From contig JADJAE010000009.1 in NCBI GenBank assembly GCA_016704445.1, forward strand, positions 169,347 through 233,346: a DNA stretch of 64,000 nucleotides, read 5' to 3'. Positions 7,808 through 17,741 of this stretch are shown in pieces. This DNA comes from Deltaproteobacteria bacterium. GTDB taxonomy: Bacteria; Myxococcota_A; Polyangia; Polyangiales; Ga0077539. Numbering within the stretch: the first letter of the stretch is position 1; each line of letters starts with the position of its first letter. Under the pieces are notes generated by a model. It worked only from the letters and a program-made list of their open reading frames with translations, was not told the DNA's origin and made no database searches. Position numbers and translations under genes: made by a program.

Positions 7808-10800
7808 TCAGCGGAGGGTGCCGTACCCGAGGAGGCGCGAGGCGTAGCGGGTGGCGTCGATCAGGCCGACGTAGTTGCGGAAGCGCGTCACGGCGATGGT
7901 CTGGCGCTGGCTGTCGGTGCTGGCCGGCACGAGCTGGCCGCGCAGCAGCACGGCGTCGACCGAGCCGTCGGGGTTGTAGACCGGCTGGTCGCGCTCGTCG
8001 ACGCGCACCTGGTAGGCGGCCACCAGGAGCTCGTTGGCGTGGGCGATCATGCGCGACGCGATGCCGCGGTCGATGGCCTCGCCGTCGACCGAGTCGGGGC
8101 CGTAGCGACGGGCGACGTAGGTGATGCCCGTCTCGGGGTTGCGGAAGCGAGTGCGCTCGCTCTCGGCGATGTCCACGGCCTCCGGGCCACCCTCCGTGTA
8201 GACGCGCATGCGGTGGATGGTGTCGAGGTTGCTGTTGAGCGAGGAGAACAGCATCGACCAGACGACCATCGGGAGCTGCTGGCGGTACCCGATGTTGGGG
8301 AAGAGCAGCCGAGAGCCGGCGGGGCGGCGGGGCTCCGCGGGGGCGGTGCGGCTCCCGACGGTCCAGAGCGGGAGCACGTTGGGCTCGAGCGCCGGGAGCC
8401 CGGCGGTGCCGCCGACCGGGACGGTGGGGACGTGCATGGCGACGCTGTCCCAGTCCTCCGCGAGCACGCCGCCGAGGAGGCGGTCGAAGGCCTGCGGCAT
8501 GTCGGTGCGGAAGTTCACCTGGAACTCGCGCCCGTCGAGGTAGAGCCCGCGCGAGATCGACGAGAAGGTCGGCCGCGTGTCGGTCAGCATGATCGCCGCG
8601 ATGGGCTTCTCCGGGTACGAGCCCGCGTGGATCAGGTACGAGTGGTAGTCCCACGACCCGCCCACGCGGTTGTCATACTCCTCGCCGATGAAGCGGCCGT
8701 CGACGAGGCCGATCTCGAAGTCGGGCGTGAGGTCGCTGCCAGCCTCGGCCGCGTCGAAGAGCGGGCGTTGCCCGGGGAGCGCGTCGGCCGCGGGCATCTG
8801 CTCGAAGAGGCCTGCCTCGGGCCGCAGGATGACCTTCGCGAAGAAGTCGAAGATGTCCGTGCCCGCCACGAGCAGCGGGCGCATCCAGTTGTCGTCGCGC
8901 GCGACCTGCTGGTAGGTCGCCGGGCTGAACACCGAGCTGTAGTAGGCCGAGTCGCGCGCCACGCTCCAGTGGTAGCCGCGCAGGCGGCGGAAGATGTTGC
9001 GCGAGAGGTACGCGGGGATGCCCCACTGCGAGAACTCGCGGTTGTTGCGGCGGAAGTAGAGCGAGGGGTACGTCAGCTCGTACTTGCGGATGCTCGACTG
9101 GGTGACCTCGTAGATGTCCGCGCCCTGGTCGAAGTAGTTGATGTGGGGGTAGCCCGTGCCGATGTCCCACGCGACGCGGTAGCCCCAGCGCAGGTGGTTG
9201 CCGCCGGTGTTGGCGTTCGCCCGGGTGCGCCACGAGGGCGCGTCGCGGGTCGATCCCGCGGACACCGGGCCGGTCTCGAAGTCCACCATCGCCGCGTGGT
9301 CGCGCGGGTGGAGGCGGCAGATCTTGCCGTCGACGAGGCGCCAGGCGTAGCGGGCCTTCTCCTCGGGGGTGGCGTCGCGGCACTGCGCCGGGTCGAAGAT
9401 CGCCATCTGCCGGGCGAGCTCGGTGTAGTGGATCGGCAGCACCTGCGCGCCGCCGTCGAGCACCGGGTCGTCCCAGCGGATCTGGTCGAGGTCCGAGAGC
9501 TGCGTGACGAGCCGCTGGCCGTAGTCGTTCTGCCGCTCCGGGGTCATGCCGCCGCGGGCGGGGTCGGACTCCATGGTCTCCAGCACGCGGCCGTAGAGGA
9601 TGCCCATGGCGTAGTGGTCATACGAGCCGATGCCGACGGTCTCGTCGAAGCGCTCCCACTGGTACTCCATGACGGAGGTGTTGCCGAAGTAGTCGATGCC
9701 CGCGTGCGGCTCGGAGCCCTCCGCGAGGCCGAGCTCCTCGTCCGACGCCGGGTCGAGGTACCGCGGACCCATGCAGTTGTCCTGGTTCTGGTCGGCGTTG
9801 CGGGTGTTGGCGCAGTTGTTCACCGTGCACACCGGCGTGCAGGTCTGCGTGGCCGCGCCGTTGCGCGTGCGCAGCTGCCAGTACTGCGGGTTGTAGTTCA
9901 TCGAGTCGTAGCTCGACACGGGCACGTGGTAGAGCCCGAGCGAGTGGCCGATCTCGTGGAGCGCGATGCCCTTGTAGGCCTCGATGCGCAGGTCGTTGTA
10001 GATGCGCCGCGAGCGCTCGGCGGGCGAGGCGGCGGCGTACTTGCGCGCGAAGTACCGCGCGACGCCCTGCAGGTCGACGCTCCCGATCATCGGCGCGGCG
10101 CCCATGTCCTGGAAGCAGAACCCGCGGTGCTCGAGGCGCTGCAGCAGCGAGTGCCAGGTGGTCTCGGCGACCTCCGGGTCCATGCGGCGCAGCGGCGAGG
10201 CCTGGTCGAGCAGCGACTGGGTGCGCTGCGAGCGGGGGTCGAAGCCGAGGTTGGCGAGCCAGCTCTCGTCGACCATGTCGGCCTCGAGGCTGGTGTTGCG
10301 CAGCGCGGCCTGGTTGGCCTCGACGCGCGCCGCCGTGCGGGTGGCGCCGGGCGCAACCGGGGCTGAGTCCTGGAAGGTGCGGTCGTGCTGCGCGAGCGCG
10401 GCCGCGGGGGAGGCCTGCGCCTGGGCGCGGAGGCCGAGGTCACGGGCGGCGTTGGGGCCGTTGACCGCGAGCACGCGCTGGGCGATGTCCTGGTCGCTGA
10501 AGCGCCGGCGCTGCTGGCTCGCGGGGTTGCGCACCACGTTGGCGAAGCGCGTCGAGGCGGCGCCGTTGACGTAGTCCGCGACGTCGAGCTCGCCGAGGGC
10601 GAGGAGGATGAAGTCGCGCTGCTGGGCGGCGGCGTACTCGGCCGAGCGGCCGATGTTGGTGCCGCCGTTGGAGACGACCTCGCCGGTGAGCGGGTCGTAG
10701 CCCCAGTGGGCGATGCCGCCGAAGGGCGCGCGGGTGCGGCCCGGGATGTAGGTGATGTGGTTGAAGCGCACGTCGCCGAGGCGGGCGGCGTAGCCGGGCT

Positions 10801-12379
10801 CGCGGCAGGCGGAGGAGTCGTCGGCGCGCACCGGGTTGTGGCAGATCACCACCGCGGGGCCGTTGCTGGCCTTCGGCCGCGCGCCCAGCCAGGCGCCGTC
10901 GCCCTGCGGCTCGGTGCCGTTGTCGAAGAACTGCGCGTGGCAGGCCGCGCGGTCACCGCCGGTGCGGCGGCACTCGACCTCGCGGGAGTTGGCGATCGCG
11001 GACATGATCGCGCGATTCCAGGAGTCGATGATGTCCTCCGAGGCGCCGCGCACGAAGCGGTTGGAGGCCACCTCGGCGGGGGTCGGGAAGCGGTACGTGT
11101 CGTTGCCCTCGGCGCCGGTGACCACCACGTGGTCCTGCATCTCCGGGGGCATGTCGGTGTTGGTGTAGTAGGCGATCGGGCGCACCACGCGGCTGCGGTA
11201 CGGGATCGTGCAGCGGTGCATGATGACATCGCACTGCGAGCCCGCGCGGTCGGCGGCGGTGGAGGCGCCGCACGCATCGGCGGTGCCGTCGTTGTCGGCG
11301 TCGGTGTTGGCGCTGCACTCGACCGCGGGCGAGAGGTGCGACCGCTGCCAGAGGTTGTGGATCATCGCGAAGCGGTGGAAGTTGTGGTCGACGAGGCCGT
11401 AGCCGGGGTCGTAGCCGTTGCGCTCGGCGCGCGGCCCGCCGACGAGGTCGTAGGGCTGGCGGGTGAGCTCGAGGGGCTCGAAGTCGCGGTCCTCCACGCG
11501 GCGGAACGATGTGCGGATCACGGTCTCCTGCTGCGCGCAGGAGTACACCGGCCCGTTGGCGAAGAAGTTCGCGATGAGGCAGGTGGGGATGGGCACGTCG
11601 AAGAGGTGCGAGTTCTCCGGGTTGACCAGCCACTTGGAGGTCACGTCCAGGTAGCCGCCGGGGTGGTTGCGCGGGTTGGTCGCGGCCACGCAGGCGCCGG
11701 TGGTGGTGTCGCGCACCATGCCGGGGGTCATCTCGCAGAAGTTGTTGGCGTCCGGCGAGGCGGGGTTGGTCTCGTTCCAGGCCACCGGGGAGAAGGACAT
11801 CTCGCCGAAGACCGAGCCGTACCAGACCCACGACCAGTCGGGGTTGTTCACGAGGTTTCGCGACCAGTCGACGCGGATGAAATCGCGCTGGTGCCAGCGC
11901 CGGTCGGTGGAGTTCTCCTCGACGACGTTGATCTCCTCGCCGGTGGTCGGGTTGTACGCGCGGCGCTGGTCGAAGTGGCTCTCGATGCGGTACGCCGCGA
12001 CGATGACGCCGTGCGGGGTTCGCTGCGCGCTCGCGGCGCGGCCCTCGCTGCCCTCGACGTACTCGTACGACTTGCGCGCCAGCAGGAAGTCCTCCTGGAT
12101 CTCCCAGCGGATGCGGTCGACGTCGTCGTAGGTGCCGACGGGCATCATCGAGTTGTCGGCGGTGCCGTCGACGACGAAGTTGTTGGCGTAGAACTCCGGG
12201 TCGTCGGCCTGGTCGGTGTAGTTCGCGCCGACGAAGAACGACTTGGGCAGCGCGTTCTCGCGGACTCGGTTGATGGGGTCGCGCTCCTGCGCGCAGTCCA
12301 TGCCACCGGCCGAGAGGGCGGTGAGGCAGAGCACCGCGAGCGAGCGCCAGGGGGTGCGAAGTACCGGAGTACGGGCCAT
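7808..12379 (-). CDS. Large secreted zinc metalloprotease (metzincin-like)
   Basis: A 1,523-residue protein with an N-terminal export signal. Near residue 805 it has HEIGHSLGLYH, the extended HExxHxxGxxH zinc motif, followed about 95 residues later by SVMEYQ, a Met-turn. Together these define a metzincin-type fold, resembling the 'zinc-dependent metalloprotease' group with DUF5117/DUF4953-like regions, though this protein is about twice the usual length. The remainder is acidic and Asn/Asp-rich, typical of exported myxobacterial hydrolases. ATG 12379 is preferred over TTG 12400 because it begins the signal-like MARTPVLRTPWRSLAVL; AAGGAG lies 12 bases upstream. Substrate unknown. Confidence 0.8.
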   Translation of the reverse strand: MARTPVLRTPWRSLAVLCLTALSAGGMDCAQERDPINRVRENALPKSFFVGANYTDQADDPEFYANNFVVDGTADNSMMPVGTYDDVDRIRWEIQEDFLLARKSYEYVEGSEGRAASAQRTPHGVIVAAYRIESHFDQRRAYNPTTGEEINVVEENSTDRRWHQRDFIRVDWSRNLVNNPDWSWVWYGSVFGEMSFSPVAWNETNPASPDANNFCEMTPGMVRDTTTGACVAATNPRNHPGGYLDVTSKWLVNPENSHLFDVPIPTCLIANFFANGPVYSCAQQETVIRTSFRRVEDRDFEPLELTRQPYDLVGGPRAERNGYDPGYGLVDHNFHRFAMIHNLWQRSHLSPAVECSANTDADNDGTADACGASTAADRAGSQCDVIMHRCTIPYRSRVVRPIAYYTNTDMPPEMQDHVVVTGAEGNDTYRFPTPAEVASNRFVRGASEDIIDSWNRAIMSAIANSREVECRRTGGDRAACHAQFFDNGTEPQGDGAWLGARPKASNGPAVVICHNPVRADDSSACREPGYAARLGDVRFNHITYIPGRTRAPFGGIAHWGYDPLTGEVVSNGGTNIGRSAEYAAAQQRDFILLALGELDVADYVNGAASTRFANVVRNPASQQRRRFSDQDIAQRVLAVNGPNAARDLGLRAQAQASPAAALAQHDRTFQDSAPVAPGATRTAARVEANQAALRNTSLEADMVDESWLANLGFDPRSQRTQSLLDQASPLRRMDPEVAETTWHSLLQRLEHRGFCFQDMGAAPMIGSVDLQGVARYFARKYAAASPAERSRRIYNDLRIEAYKGIALHEIGHSLGLYHVPVSSYDSMNYNPQYWQLRTRNGAATQTCTPVCTVNNCANTRNADQNQDNCMGPRYLDPASDEELGLAEGSEPHAGIDYFGNTSVMEYQWERFDETVGIGSYDHYAMGILYGRVLETMESDPARGGMTPERQNDYGQRLVTQLSDLDQIRWDDPVLDGGAQVLPIHYTELARQMAIFDPAQCRDATPEEKARYAWRLVDGKICRLHPRDHAAMVDFETGPVSAGSTRDAPSWRTRANANTGGNHLRWGYRVAWDIGTGYPHINYFDQGADIYEVTQSSIRKYELTYPSLYFRRNNREFSQWGIPAYLSRNIFRRLRGYHWSVARDSAYYSSVFSPATYQQVARDDNWMRPLLVAGTDIFDFFAKVILRPEAGLFEQMPAADALPGQRPLFDAAEAGSDLTPDFEIGLVDGRFIGEEYDNRVGGSWDYHSYLIHAGSYPEKPIAAIMLTDTRPTFSSISRGLYLDGREFQVNFRTDMPQAFDRLLGGVLAEDWDSVAMHVPTVPVGGTAGLPALEPNVLPLWTVGSRTAPAEPRRPAGSRLLFPNIGYRQQLPMVVWSMLFSSLNSNLDTIHRMRVYTEGGPEAVDIAESERTRFRNPETGITYVARRYGPDSVDGEAIDRGIASRMIAHANELLVAAYQVRVDERDQPVYNPDGSVDAVLLRGQLVPASTDSQRQTIAVTRFRNYVGLIDATRYASRLLGYGTLR

Positions 12380-12493
12380 GGGGAGGAATAGCTCCTTCAA
12401 CGGGGACGTTGGGTGGGCGATGCGCGGGCGTCCCGACCGGAGGGCAGACGCCCGACGGCGGAGACAGAAGCGGGGCGGACGCTACTACGGCTT

Positions 12494-12518
12494 ACCCCGG
12501 GGGGTGAACCACCGGGGT
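12494..12518 (-). terminator. Hairpin directly after the propeller-like gene
   Basis: ACCCCGG and CCGGGGT form a 7-bp stem around an 11-base loop, beginning at the stop codon of the gene read on the minus strand. There is no U-tract, so intrinsic termination is doubtful; it may be an RNA 3'-end hairpin. Confidence 0.35.
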
Positions 12519-13918
12519 CAATGCGAGCTGATCGGGACCTCCGCGCCGACGCGGCGTCCGTTGGCGTCGAGGCGGGCGAAGCGCAGGGTGATGCCGTCGG
12601 TGTCGAGCTGGGTCCAGGCGGCGGCGTAGGTCCGGCCGTTCCAGGCGAGCGTGCCGAGGGCGCCCAGGGAGGCGCGGCCGTTGAGCTGGGTGAGCGAGCC
12701 GACGAGGGCCCCCGAGGCGTCGAGCCGACCGAACTGCACCGTCGGGGTCTCGTCGTCGAGGCGGGTGAACACCAGGCCGTGCTGGGCCCCCGCGGCGACC
12801 AGCGAAGGCTCGACGTTCAACGCGCGGCGGTCGGTCACGGCCTTGCGGGGCAGCGCCGCGCCCGAGCTGGAGACCCCGGCGAAGACCAGGCCGTTGCGGA
12901 AGGTGTCGTCGGCGTCGTCGAACTGGTCTTCCCAGACGGCGCCCACCTGGCCGTCGACGGCGTCGAGGGCGATCGAGCCGTTGCGTCCCGCGTGGGCGTC
13001 GAGGCGCACCGCGGGAGCGACGGCGCCGTCGGCCGAGACGCGGGCGACGAAGGTCTCGGCGCGCTCGTCGCGGGGGACGAAGTGGTTCCAGCCGACGGAG
13101 AAGCCGCCGCCGAGGGGGGCGAGGCCGACCATCCCGAGCACGAGCTGGTTCGCGGCGACGGTGATCGGCGCGGCGATCGCTCCCTCCTGACCGAAGCGCG
13201 CGAGGCGCACGCTGATCTGGCTCGACGCGCTGGCGGAGAAATACCCGACCCCGTATTGCGCCCCCGCGGCGACGACGGTGGAGAGCACCGCGAACTCGCC
13301 GTCGAGCGAGACCGGGGCGCCCTGCGGTCGGCCGCTGGGATCGAGGCGCAGCACCTGGCTGGCGATGCCGTCCTCGCTGACGTCGAGCCAGCCCACGGCC
13401 CAGCCCCCCGGGCCGCGGGCGACGCGCGGGCGCAGCCGCAAGGCCCCCCCGCGGGTGAGCTGCACCGGGGCGCCGCGGCGCTTGCCCTCGGCGTCGAGGC
13501 GCGCGAACCAGATGTCCGCGGTCTCCTCGCTCACGGCGGTCCACACGACGCCGTAGCCGTCGCCGTCGACGGCGAGGTGCGGGTACACGTTGACGCTCTC
13601 GTCCCGGGGGGCGACCTCGCGGATGCGAGCGCCCAGGCGCAGCGGGTCGACGCAGCGATCGCCGGCGCCGCACATGGCGTCGGTGACGCAGGCGACGCGG
13701 CCGGCGGCGCAGTGCCCGAGCGACCAGGCGACGGCGCGGGGCTGCGCGCGGGCTACCGGCGGCGGTGGCGTCGGGGCGCAGGGGTGGAGCGCGGCGAGGG
13801 CGACGGCGCCGACCCCGAGGGCGCCCGCGAGGAGGGCCGAGCGCCGTACGGCGGCGGCTCCGAAGCGCTGGCGGGCGAGGTGGAGGGTGAGGCCAACGAT
13901 GGAATCCGGTCGACGCAT
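12518..13918 (-). CDS. Membrane-anchored beta-propeller-like protein of unknown function
   Basis: The 466-residue protein has a hydrophobic segment at about 25-45 and a short Cys-containing patch (GRVACVTDAMCGAGDRC). The rest is a run of repeats with the rhythm 'YGVVW...FARLDAEGKRRGAPVQLT', which suggests a beta-propeller exposed outside the cytoplasmic membrane. ATG 13918 is supported by AGGAG about 9 bases upstream. The lipoprotein at 42948-44168 has the same repeat style (VVWSE...FFARIDADGSRP), so the two appear paralogous in architecture. Function unknown. Confidence 0.7.
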   Translation of the reverse strand: MRRPDSIVGLTLHLARQRFGAAAVRRSALLAGALGVGAVALAALHPCAPTPPPPVARAQPRAVAWSLGHCAAGRVACVTDAMCGAGDRCVDPLRLGARIREVAPRDESVNVYPHLAVDGDGYGVVWTAVSEETADIWFARLDAEGKRRGAPVQLTRGGALRLRPRVARGPGGWAVGWLDVSEDGIASQVLRLDPSGRPQGAPVSLDGEFAVLSTVVAAGAQYGVGYFSASASSQISVRLARFGQEGAIAAPITVAANQLVLGMVGLAPLGGGFSVGWNHFVPRDERAETFVARVSADGAVAPAVRLDAHAGRNGSIALDAVDGQVGAVWEDQFDDADDTFRNGLVFAGVSSSGAALPRKAVTDRRALNVEPSLVAAGAQHGLVFTRLDDETPTVQFGRLDASGALVGSLTQLNGRASLGALGTLAWNGRTYAAAWTQLDTDGITLRFARLDANGRRVGAEVPISSH

Positions 13919-14014
13919 CGGGTTTTGCTCCTGGCGGGCGGTCGGTAGAGGGCGGCGGAGCCTATCACCCGGAGCTGACGCCGCCGTCCCCGGCGATGCT
14001 ATGAAGAATCGACG

Positions 14015-14872
14015 ATGCTGAACGAGCGACAGGACGAGGTGGTGCGGGCGATCACGGACGACGGGTCGTTCCGCGTGGTGGCGCTGCGGACGACGGACAC
14101 GGTGAAGGCGATCGTGGCCGCGCAGCGGGTGAAGGGCGACGAGGCCCGCTGGCTCGGCGAGCTGGTGACCGGGACCATCATGGTGCGCGAGACGATGGCG
14201 CCCGACCTTCGGGTGCAGGGCGTGCTGCAGTCGGCGGTGGGGCGCGACGCGCTCATCGCGGACTCGCACCCCGACGGCGGCGCCCGGGCGCTGGTGCAGC
14301 GCACCCGGGGCGGAGCGCTGGTGCTGGGTGACGGCGCGGTGCTGCAGGTGACCCGCACGCTCCCTCGGGGCAGCGCCCACAAGGGCGTGGTGCGCATCAC
14401 CGGCTCGGGCGGCGTGTCGGCGTCGCTGATGGCCTACCTCCAGGAGTCCGAGCAGGTGGCCTCGGCGATCGCGGTGAGCACGGTGATGGACGGCGACGAG
14501 GTGGTGGCCGCGGGGGGCTACCTGGTGCAGCTGCTGCCCGAGCTGGGGGAGGGGCAGCTCGCGGTGATGACGGCGCGGCTCGAGGATTTTCCCCCGATGT
14601 CGACGCTCTTGAAGGACGACGAGACGACGCCGAAGACCCTGCTGGCGGAGCTGCTCTACCTGATGCCCTATGCGGTGGTGGGCTCCGGGGCGGTGCGGTA
14701 CCAGTGCCGGTGCGACTCGCAGCGGCTGAGGGCGACGCTCTCCACGCTGCCCCCGGCGGAGCTCGAGTCGCTCATCGCCGAGGGCAAGGACCTCGAGATC
14801 GAGTGCGACTACTGCCACGTCGAGTACCGCTTCCCGGTGAGCGAGCTCAAGACGCTGCTGACGGTCGACTGA
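14015..14872 (+). CDS. hslO: Hsp33 redox-regulated chaperone
   Basis: 285 residues, the normal length for Hsp33. The N-terminal core is recognisable (GELVTGTIMVRETMAPDLR region, then GSGGVSASLMAYLQESEQV). The C-terminal zinc/redox switch has the required CXC (YQCRC, about residues 230-232) and CX2C (ECDYCHVEY, about 264-267). Hsp33 is a cytoplasmic holdase activated when the zinc centre is oxidised and released. No Shine-Dalgarno sequence is seen; a TATGAA hexamer ends 9 bases before the ATG. Its + strand neighbour downstream is vgrG, with no obvious functional link. Confidence 0.95.
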   Translation: MLNERQDEVVRAITDDGSFRVVALRTTDTVKAIVAAQRVKGDEARWLGELVTGTIMVRETMAPDLRVQGVLQSAVGRDALIADSHPDGGARALVQRTRGGALVLGDGAVLQVTRTLPRGSAHKGVVRITGSGGVSASLMAYLQESEQVASAIAVSTVMDGDEVVAAGGYLVQLLPELGEGQLAVMTARLEDFPPMSTLLKDDETTPKTLLAELLYLMPYAVVGSGAVRYQCRCDSQRLRATLSTLPPAELESLIAEGKDLEIECDYCHVEYRFPVSELKTLLTVD

Positions 14873-15023
14873 AAGCAGATACTGGGAGGGGGCCTGTTGG
14901 TGGGCCGCGGGGGCGTGGTGTATCGTCCGCCCGACCGACGCGGAGCGGTGTCCGTTGGAAGAGTCCAGCGGACCAGACGCGCTGCTTCGGCTGAGCGATA
15001 GACCCCCTGAACGGAGTTCGAGC

Positions 15024-17729
15024 ATGAGCGAAGCGCCGCGCGCCGAGGTGGAGCTTGTTTTCGAGGGACCTGGCGGTGGCTGGCGGCCCGTGCACGTCTT
15101 CATCGACGAGGGCATGTCCCGCCTCTACGAGGCCTCGTTGGTCCTGGCCAACCGCAACGTCGGGGCCAACGTCGAGGAGCTGTTCGAGCGCAACGTCAGC
15201 CTGGAGATCCAGCGCGGCTCGGTGAGCCGACCGTTGAAGGGCATCGTGCGCCGGGTCGAAGACCTCGGCTCCACCGGGATGTACCGCTTCGCGCGCATCG
15301 TGGTGGTCCCGTCGCTCTGGACGCTCTCCAAGCGGGTCAACTCTCGCATCTGGCAGGACGTCAACGTCCTCACGATCATCCAGGAGGTGCTGAAGGACGC
15401 CGGGGTCTACCAGGGCAACGGCACCATGGCCTACGAGGGCGCGCTCGATCAGCTCCCGCCCCGCGAGAACTGCGTGCAGTACCGCGAGACCGACCTCGAC
15501 TTCGTGCAGCGGCTGCTCGAGGAGGAGGGCGTCTCCTACTACTTCAAGCACGACGGCGACGCGGAGACCTGGCAGCTCGTCGAGGACGGCCACTCGTGGG
15601 AGGCGGTCCCGACGATGGACGGCGCCGCGGTGAGCGTCATCGACGGGGCGGGCTCCTCGACGGCGGGCTCGGAGACCGTGCTCTGGTTCGACTGGCACCG
15701 CCGCACCGGCACCACCGGCGTGCTGCTGCGCGACTTCGATTTCACGCACCCCCGCGCGGTGCTCGACATGAGCCCCCGCAGCCCCGGCGACGGCGGCCTT
15801 CGCCCGGTCTACGACTACCCCGCGCGCTTCACCCTCGGCGCCTACGACGACGACGCCCACGTCTACCGGCCGCACCACGGCCAGCGGCGCTCGCGCGTCC
15901 GCTACGAGGAGACGCAGGTCGAGAACAAGGTCGGCCACGGTCGCAGCACCGTCACGGGCTTCTGGCCCGGCCGCGGGCTCTCCATGACCGGCCACCAGCG
16001 GGCCGAGCTCGACCGCAACTACGTGCTCCTGAAGGTGCAGCACCACGTCGCGGCCTGGGGAGACATCCCCGACGACATCCGCGAGAGCGAGCACGTGAAG
16101 TCGCTGCTGCGCACCTTCGACGCGGAGACCGAGAGCATCCCGTCGGGCGGCTCGGCGGTGTCGACCCGGTACTGGAACACCTTCGAGTGCGTGGCCTCGG
16201 ACACGCCCATCCGGCCCGAGCTCGACACGCCGCGGCCGCTGGTGCACGGGCCGCAGACGGCGCTCGTGATCGCGGCGCCGGGCGAGGACGAGGAGGAGAT
16301 CTCCACGGACTTCCACGGCCGCGTCCTGGTGCGCTTCCACTGGGATCGCCCGGAGCTTCGGGGCTCGTCGCAGAGCGGCTCGAAGTCTTCGTGCTGGATG
16401 CGCGTGGCGCAGAGCTGGGCGGGCGCGGCGTGGGGGTCGATGTTCATCCCGCGCATCGGGATGGAGGTCGTGGTGACCTTCCTCGAGGGCGACCCCGACC
16501 GGCCGCTCGTCACGGGCTGCGTCTACAACGGCGAGAACAACACGCCGTACCCGCTGCCCGCGGAGAAGACCAAGAGCACCATCAAGACCAGCTCGTCCAA
16601 GGGGTCGCAGGGCTTCAACGAGCTGCGCTTCGAGGACCTCAAGGACAACGAGCAGATCTTCATCCACGCGCAGCGCGACATGGACTCCGTGGTGCGCCAC
16701 GACCAGACGCTGGTGGTGGGCCACGACCGCACGAAGACCATCCAGGGGATGGAGCACGTGACGGTGCAGAAGGACCGCATCACCAGCATCGTGCAGAACG
16801 ACTCGCTGGACGTGGAGGGCAACAGCTCCATCGCGGTGCACGGCGGGGCGGGCGCCTCGCTGCGGGTCGACACGCACTTCGCGGTCACCGCGGAGTCGAG
16901 CATGGGCTTCAAGGTGGGCGACTCCAGCATCATGCTGCTGCCCAACAAGATCACGATCAACTCGCCGACGATTCACGTCATCGGCGGCTCGCTGGTGAAC
17001 ATCAACGGCGCGCTGGTGAAGATCAACTGCGGCGAGACCGCGAGCAACACCATCGCCGTGCAGGAGACGGCCGCGGCGGCGGCGGTGAACCTCCAGGGCA
17101 CCGCGGGCGGCCTGCTCGCGAAGCTCAAGAACGCCATCAACCCGGCGCAGATCGCCGAAGCGGTGGACAAGGGGCTGAAGAAGCTCCTCGCCAAGGCGGG
17201 CGTCCCGGACCGCATCGCCGAGCGCCTGCAGGGCCTCGCGAAGACCACGGTGACGGAGCTCGCGACGGCCCTGAAGGAGGGGCGCAAGCCGGACTTCACG
17301 AAGCTCCGCGAGGAGGCCCTCGCGATCGGCGAGGCGGAGATCACCAAAGGGGTTCAGGCGCTCGTCGGCGAGTCCTTCAAGACCCTGGAGAACAACCCCA
17401 GGGTGAAGTCCAGCCCGCTGCTCACCGGCCTGGTGAAGGAGATGAAGGGCGTCACGACCACCGCGGCGACGTGGGGCGTGCTGCGGGCGGTGCACCTTGA
17501 CCAGGGCATGGCGCGCGACCCGTTCTGGACGGTGCTGAAGCAGCGCAACGGCGCGGACGTGGCGGCCTTCCTCAAGGGTCCCGCGCTCGAGGCGGGCCGC
17601 GGGGTGCTGCAGTCCTGGATCGACGAGCGTGGCCTTCCCCCGAAGGCGGCCAAGCTGGCGGCGCAGGGCATGAAGCAGCTCGACAAGATCATCTCGAAGC
17701 AGGTCGACCGGCTCTTCCTGCCGGGCTGA
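15024..17729 (+). CDS. vgrG: T6SS spike protein VgrG with a long C-terminal helical extension
   Basis: 901 residues. The N-terminal gp27-like part (about 1-400) has YRETDLDFVQRLLEEEGVSYYF. An OB-fold gp5-like segment (about 412-512) contains FHGRVLVRFHWD, SCWMRVAQSWAG and GDPDRPLVTGCVYNG. A spike/beta-helix region follows to about 680. The last 220 residues are Lys/Ala-rich helices (LLAKLKNAINPAQIAEAVDK onward) that standard VgrGs lack; they may be a cargo domain or adaptor docking site. ATG 15024 has GGAG 8 bases upstream; the upstream in-frame sequence is not VgrG-like. Three genes follow within 12 bases of each other. No T6SS sheath or baseplate genes are present, so this is an orphan payload module. 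Confidence 0.93.
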   Translation: MSEAPRAEVELVFEGPGGGWRPVHVFIDEGMSRLYEASLVLANRNVGANVEELFERNVSLEIQRGSVSRPLKGIVRRVEDLGSTGMYRFARIVVVPSLWTLSKRVNSRIWQDVNVLTIIQEVLKDAGVYQGNGTMAYEGALDQLPPRENCVQYRETDLDFVQRLLEEEGVSYYFKHDGDAETWQLVEDGHSWEAVPTMDGAAVSVIDGAGSSTAGSETVLWFDWHRRTGTTGVLLRDFDFTHPRAVLDMSPRSPGDGGLRPVYDYPARFTLGAYDDDAHVYRPHHGQRRSRVRYEETQVENKVGHGRSTVTGFWPGRGLSMTGHQRAELDRNYVLLKVQHHVAAWGDIPDDIRESEHVKSLLRTFDAETESIPSGGSAVSTRYWNTFECVASDTPIRPELDTPRPLVHGPQTALVIAAPGEDEEEISTDFHGRVLVRFHWDRPELRGSSQSGSKSSCWMRVAQSWAGAAWGSMFIPRIGMEVVVTFLEGDPDRPLVTGCVYNGENNTPYPLPAEKTKSTIKTSSSKGSQGFNELRFEDLKDNEQIFIHAQRDMDSVVRHDQTLVVGHDRTKTIQGMEHVTVQKDRITSIVQNDSLDVEGNSSIAVHGGAGASLRVDTHFAVTAESSMGFKVGDSSIMLLPNKITINSPTIHVIGGSLVNINGALVKINCGETASNTIAVQETAAAAAVNLQGTAGGLLAKLKNAINPAQIAEAVDKGLKKLLAKAGVPDRIAERLQGLAKTTVTELATALKEGRKPDFTKLREEALAIGEAEITKGVQALVGESFKTLENNPRVKSSPLLTGLVKEMKGVTTTAATWGVLRAVHLDQGMARDPFWTVLKQRNGADVAAFLKGPALEAGRGVLQSWIDERGLPPKAAKLAAQGMKQLDKIISKQVDRLFLPG

Positions 17730-17741
17730 GAGGTCGTCACC

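Noticed and set aside
7745..12391. Long plus-strand open frames across 7.7-12.4 kb
   Set aside because: They are shadows of the minus-strand metalloprotease, which carries HExxHxxGxxH and a Met-turn; high G+C removes stops from antisense frames.
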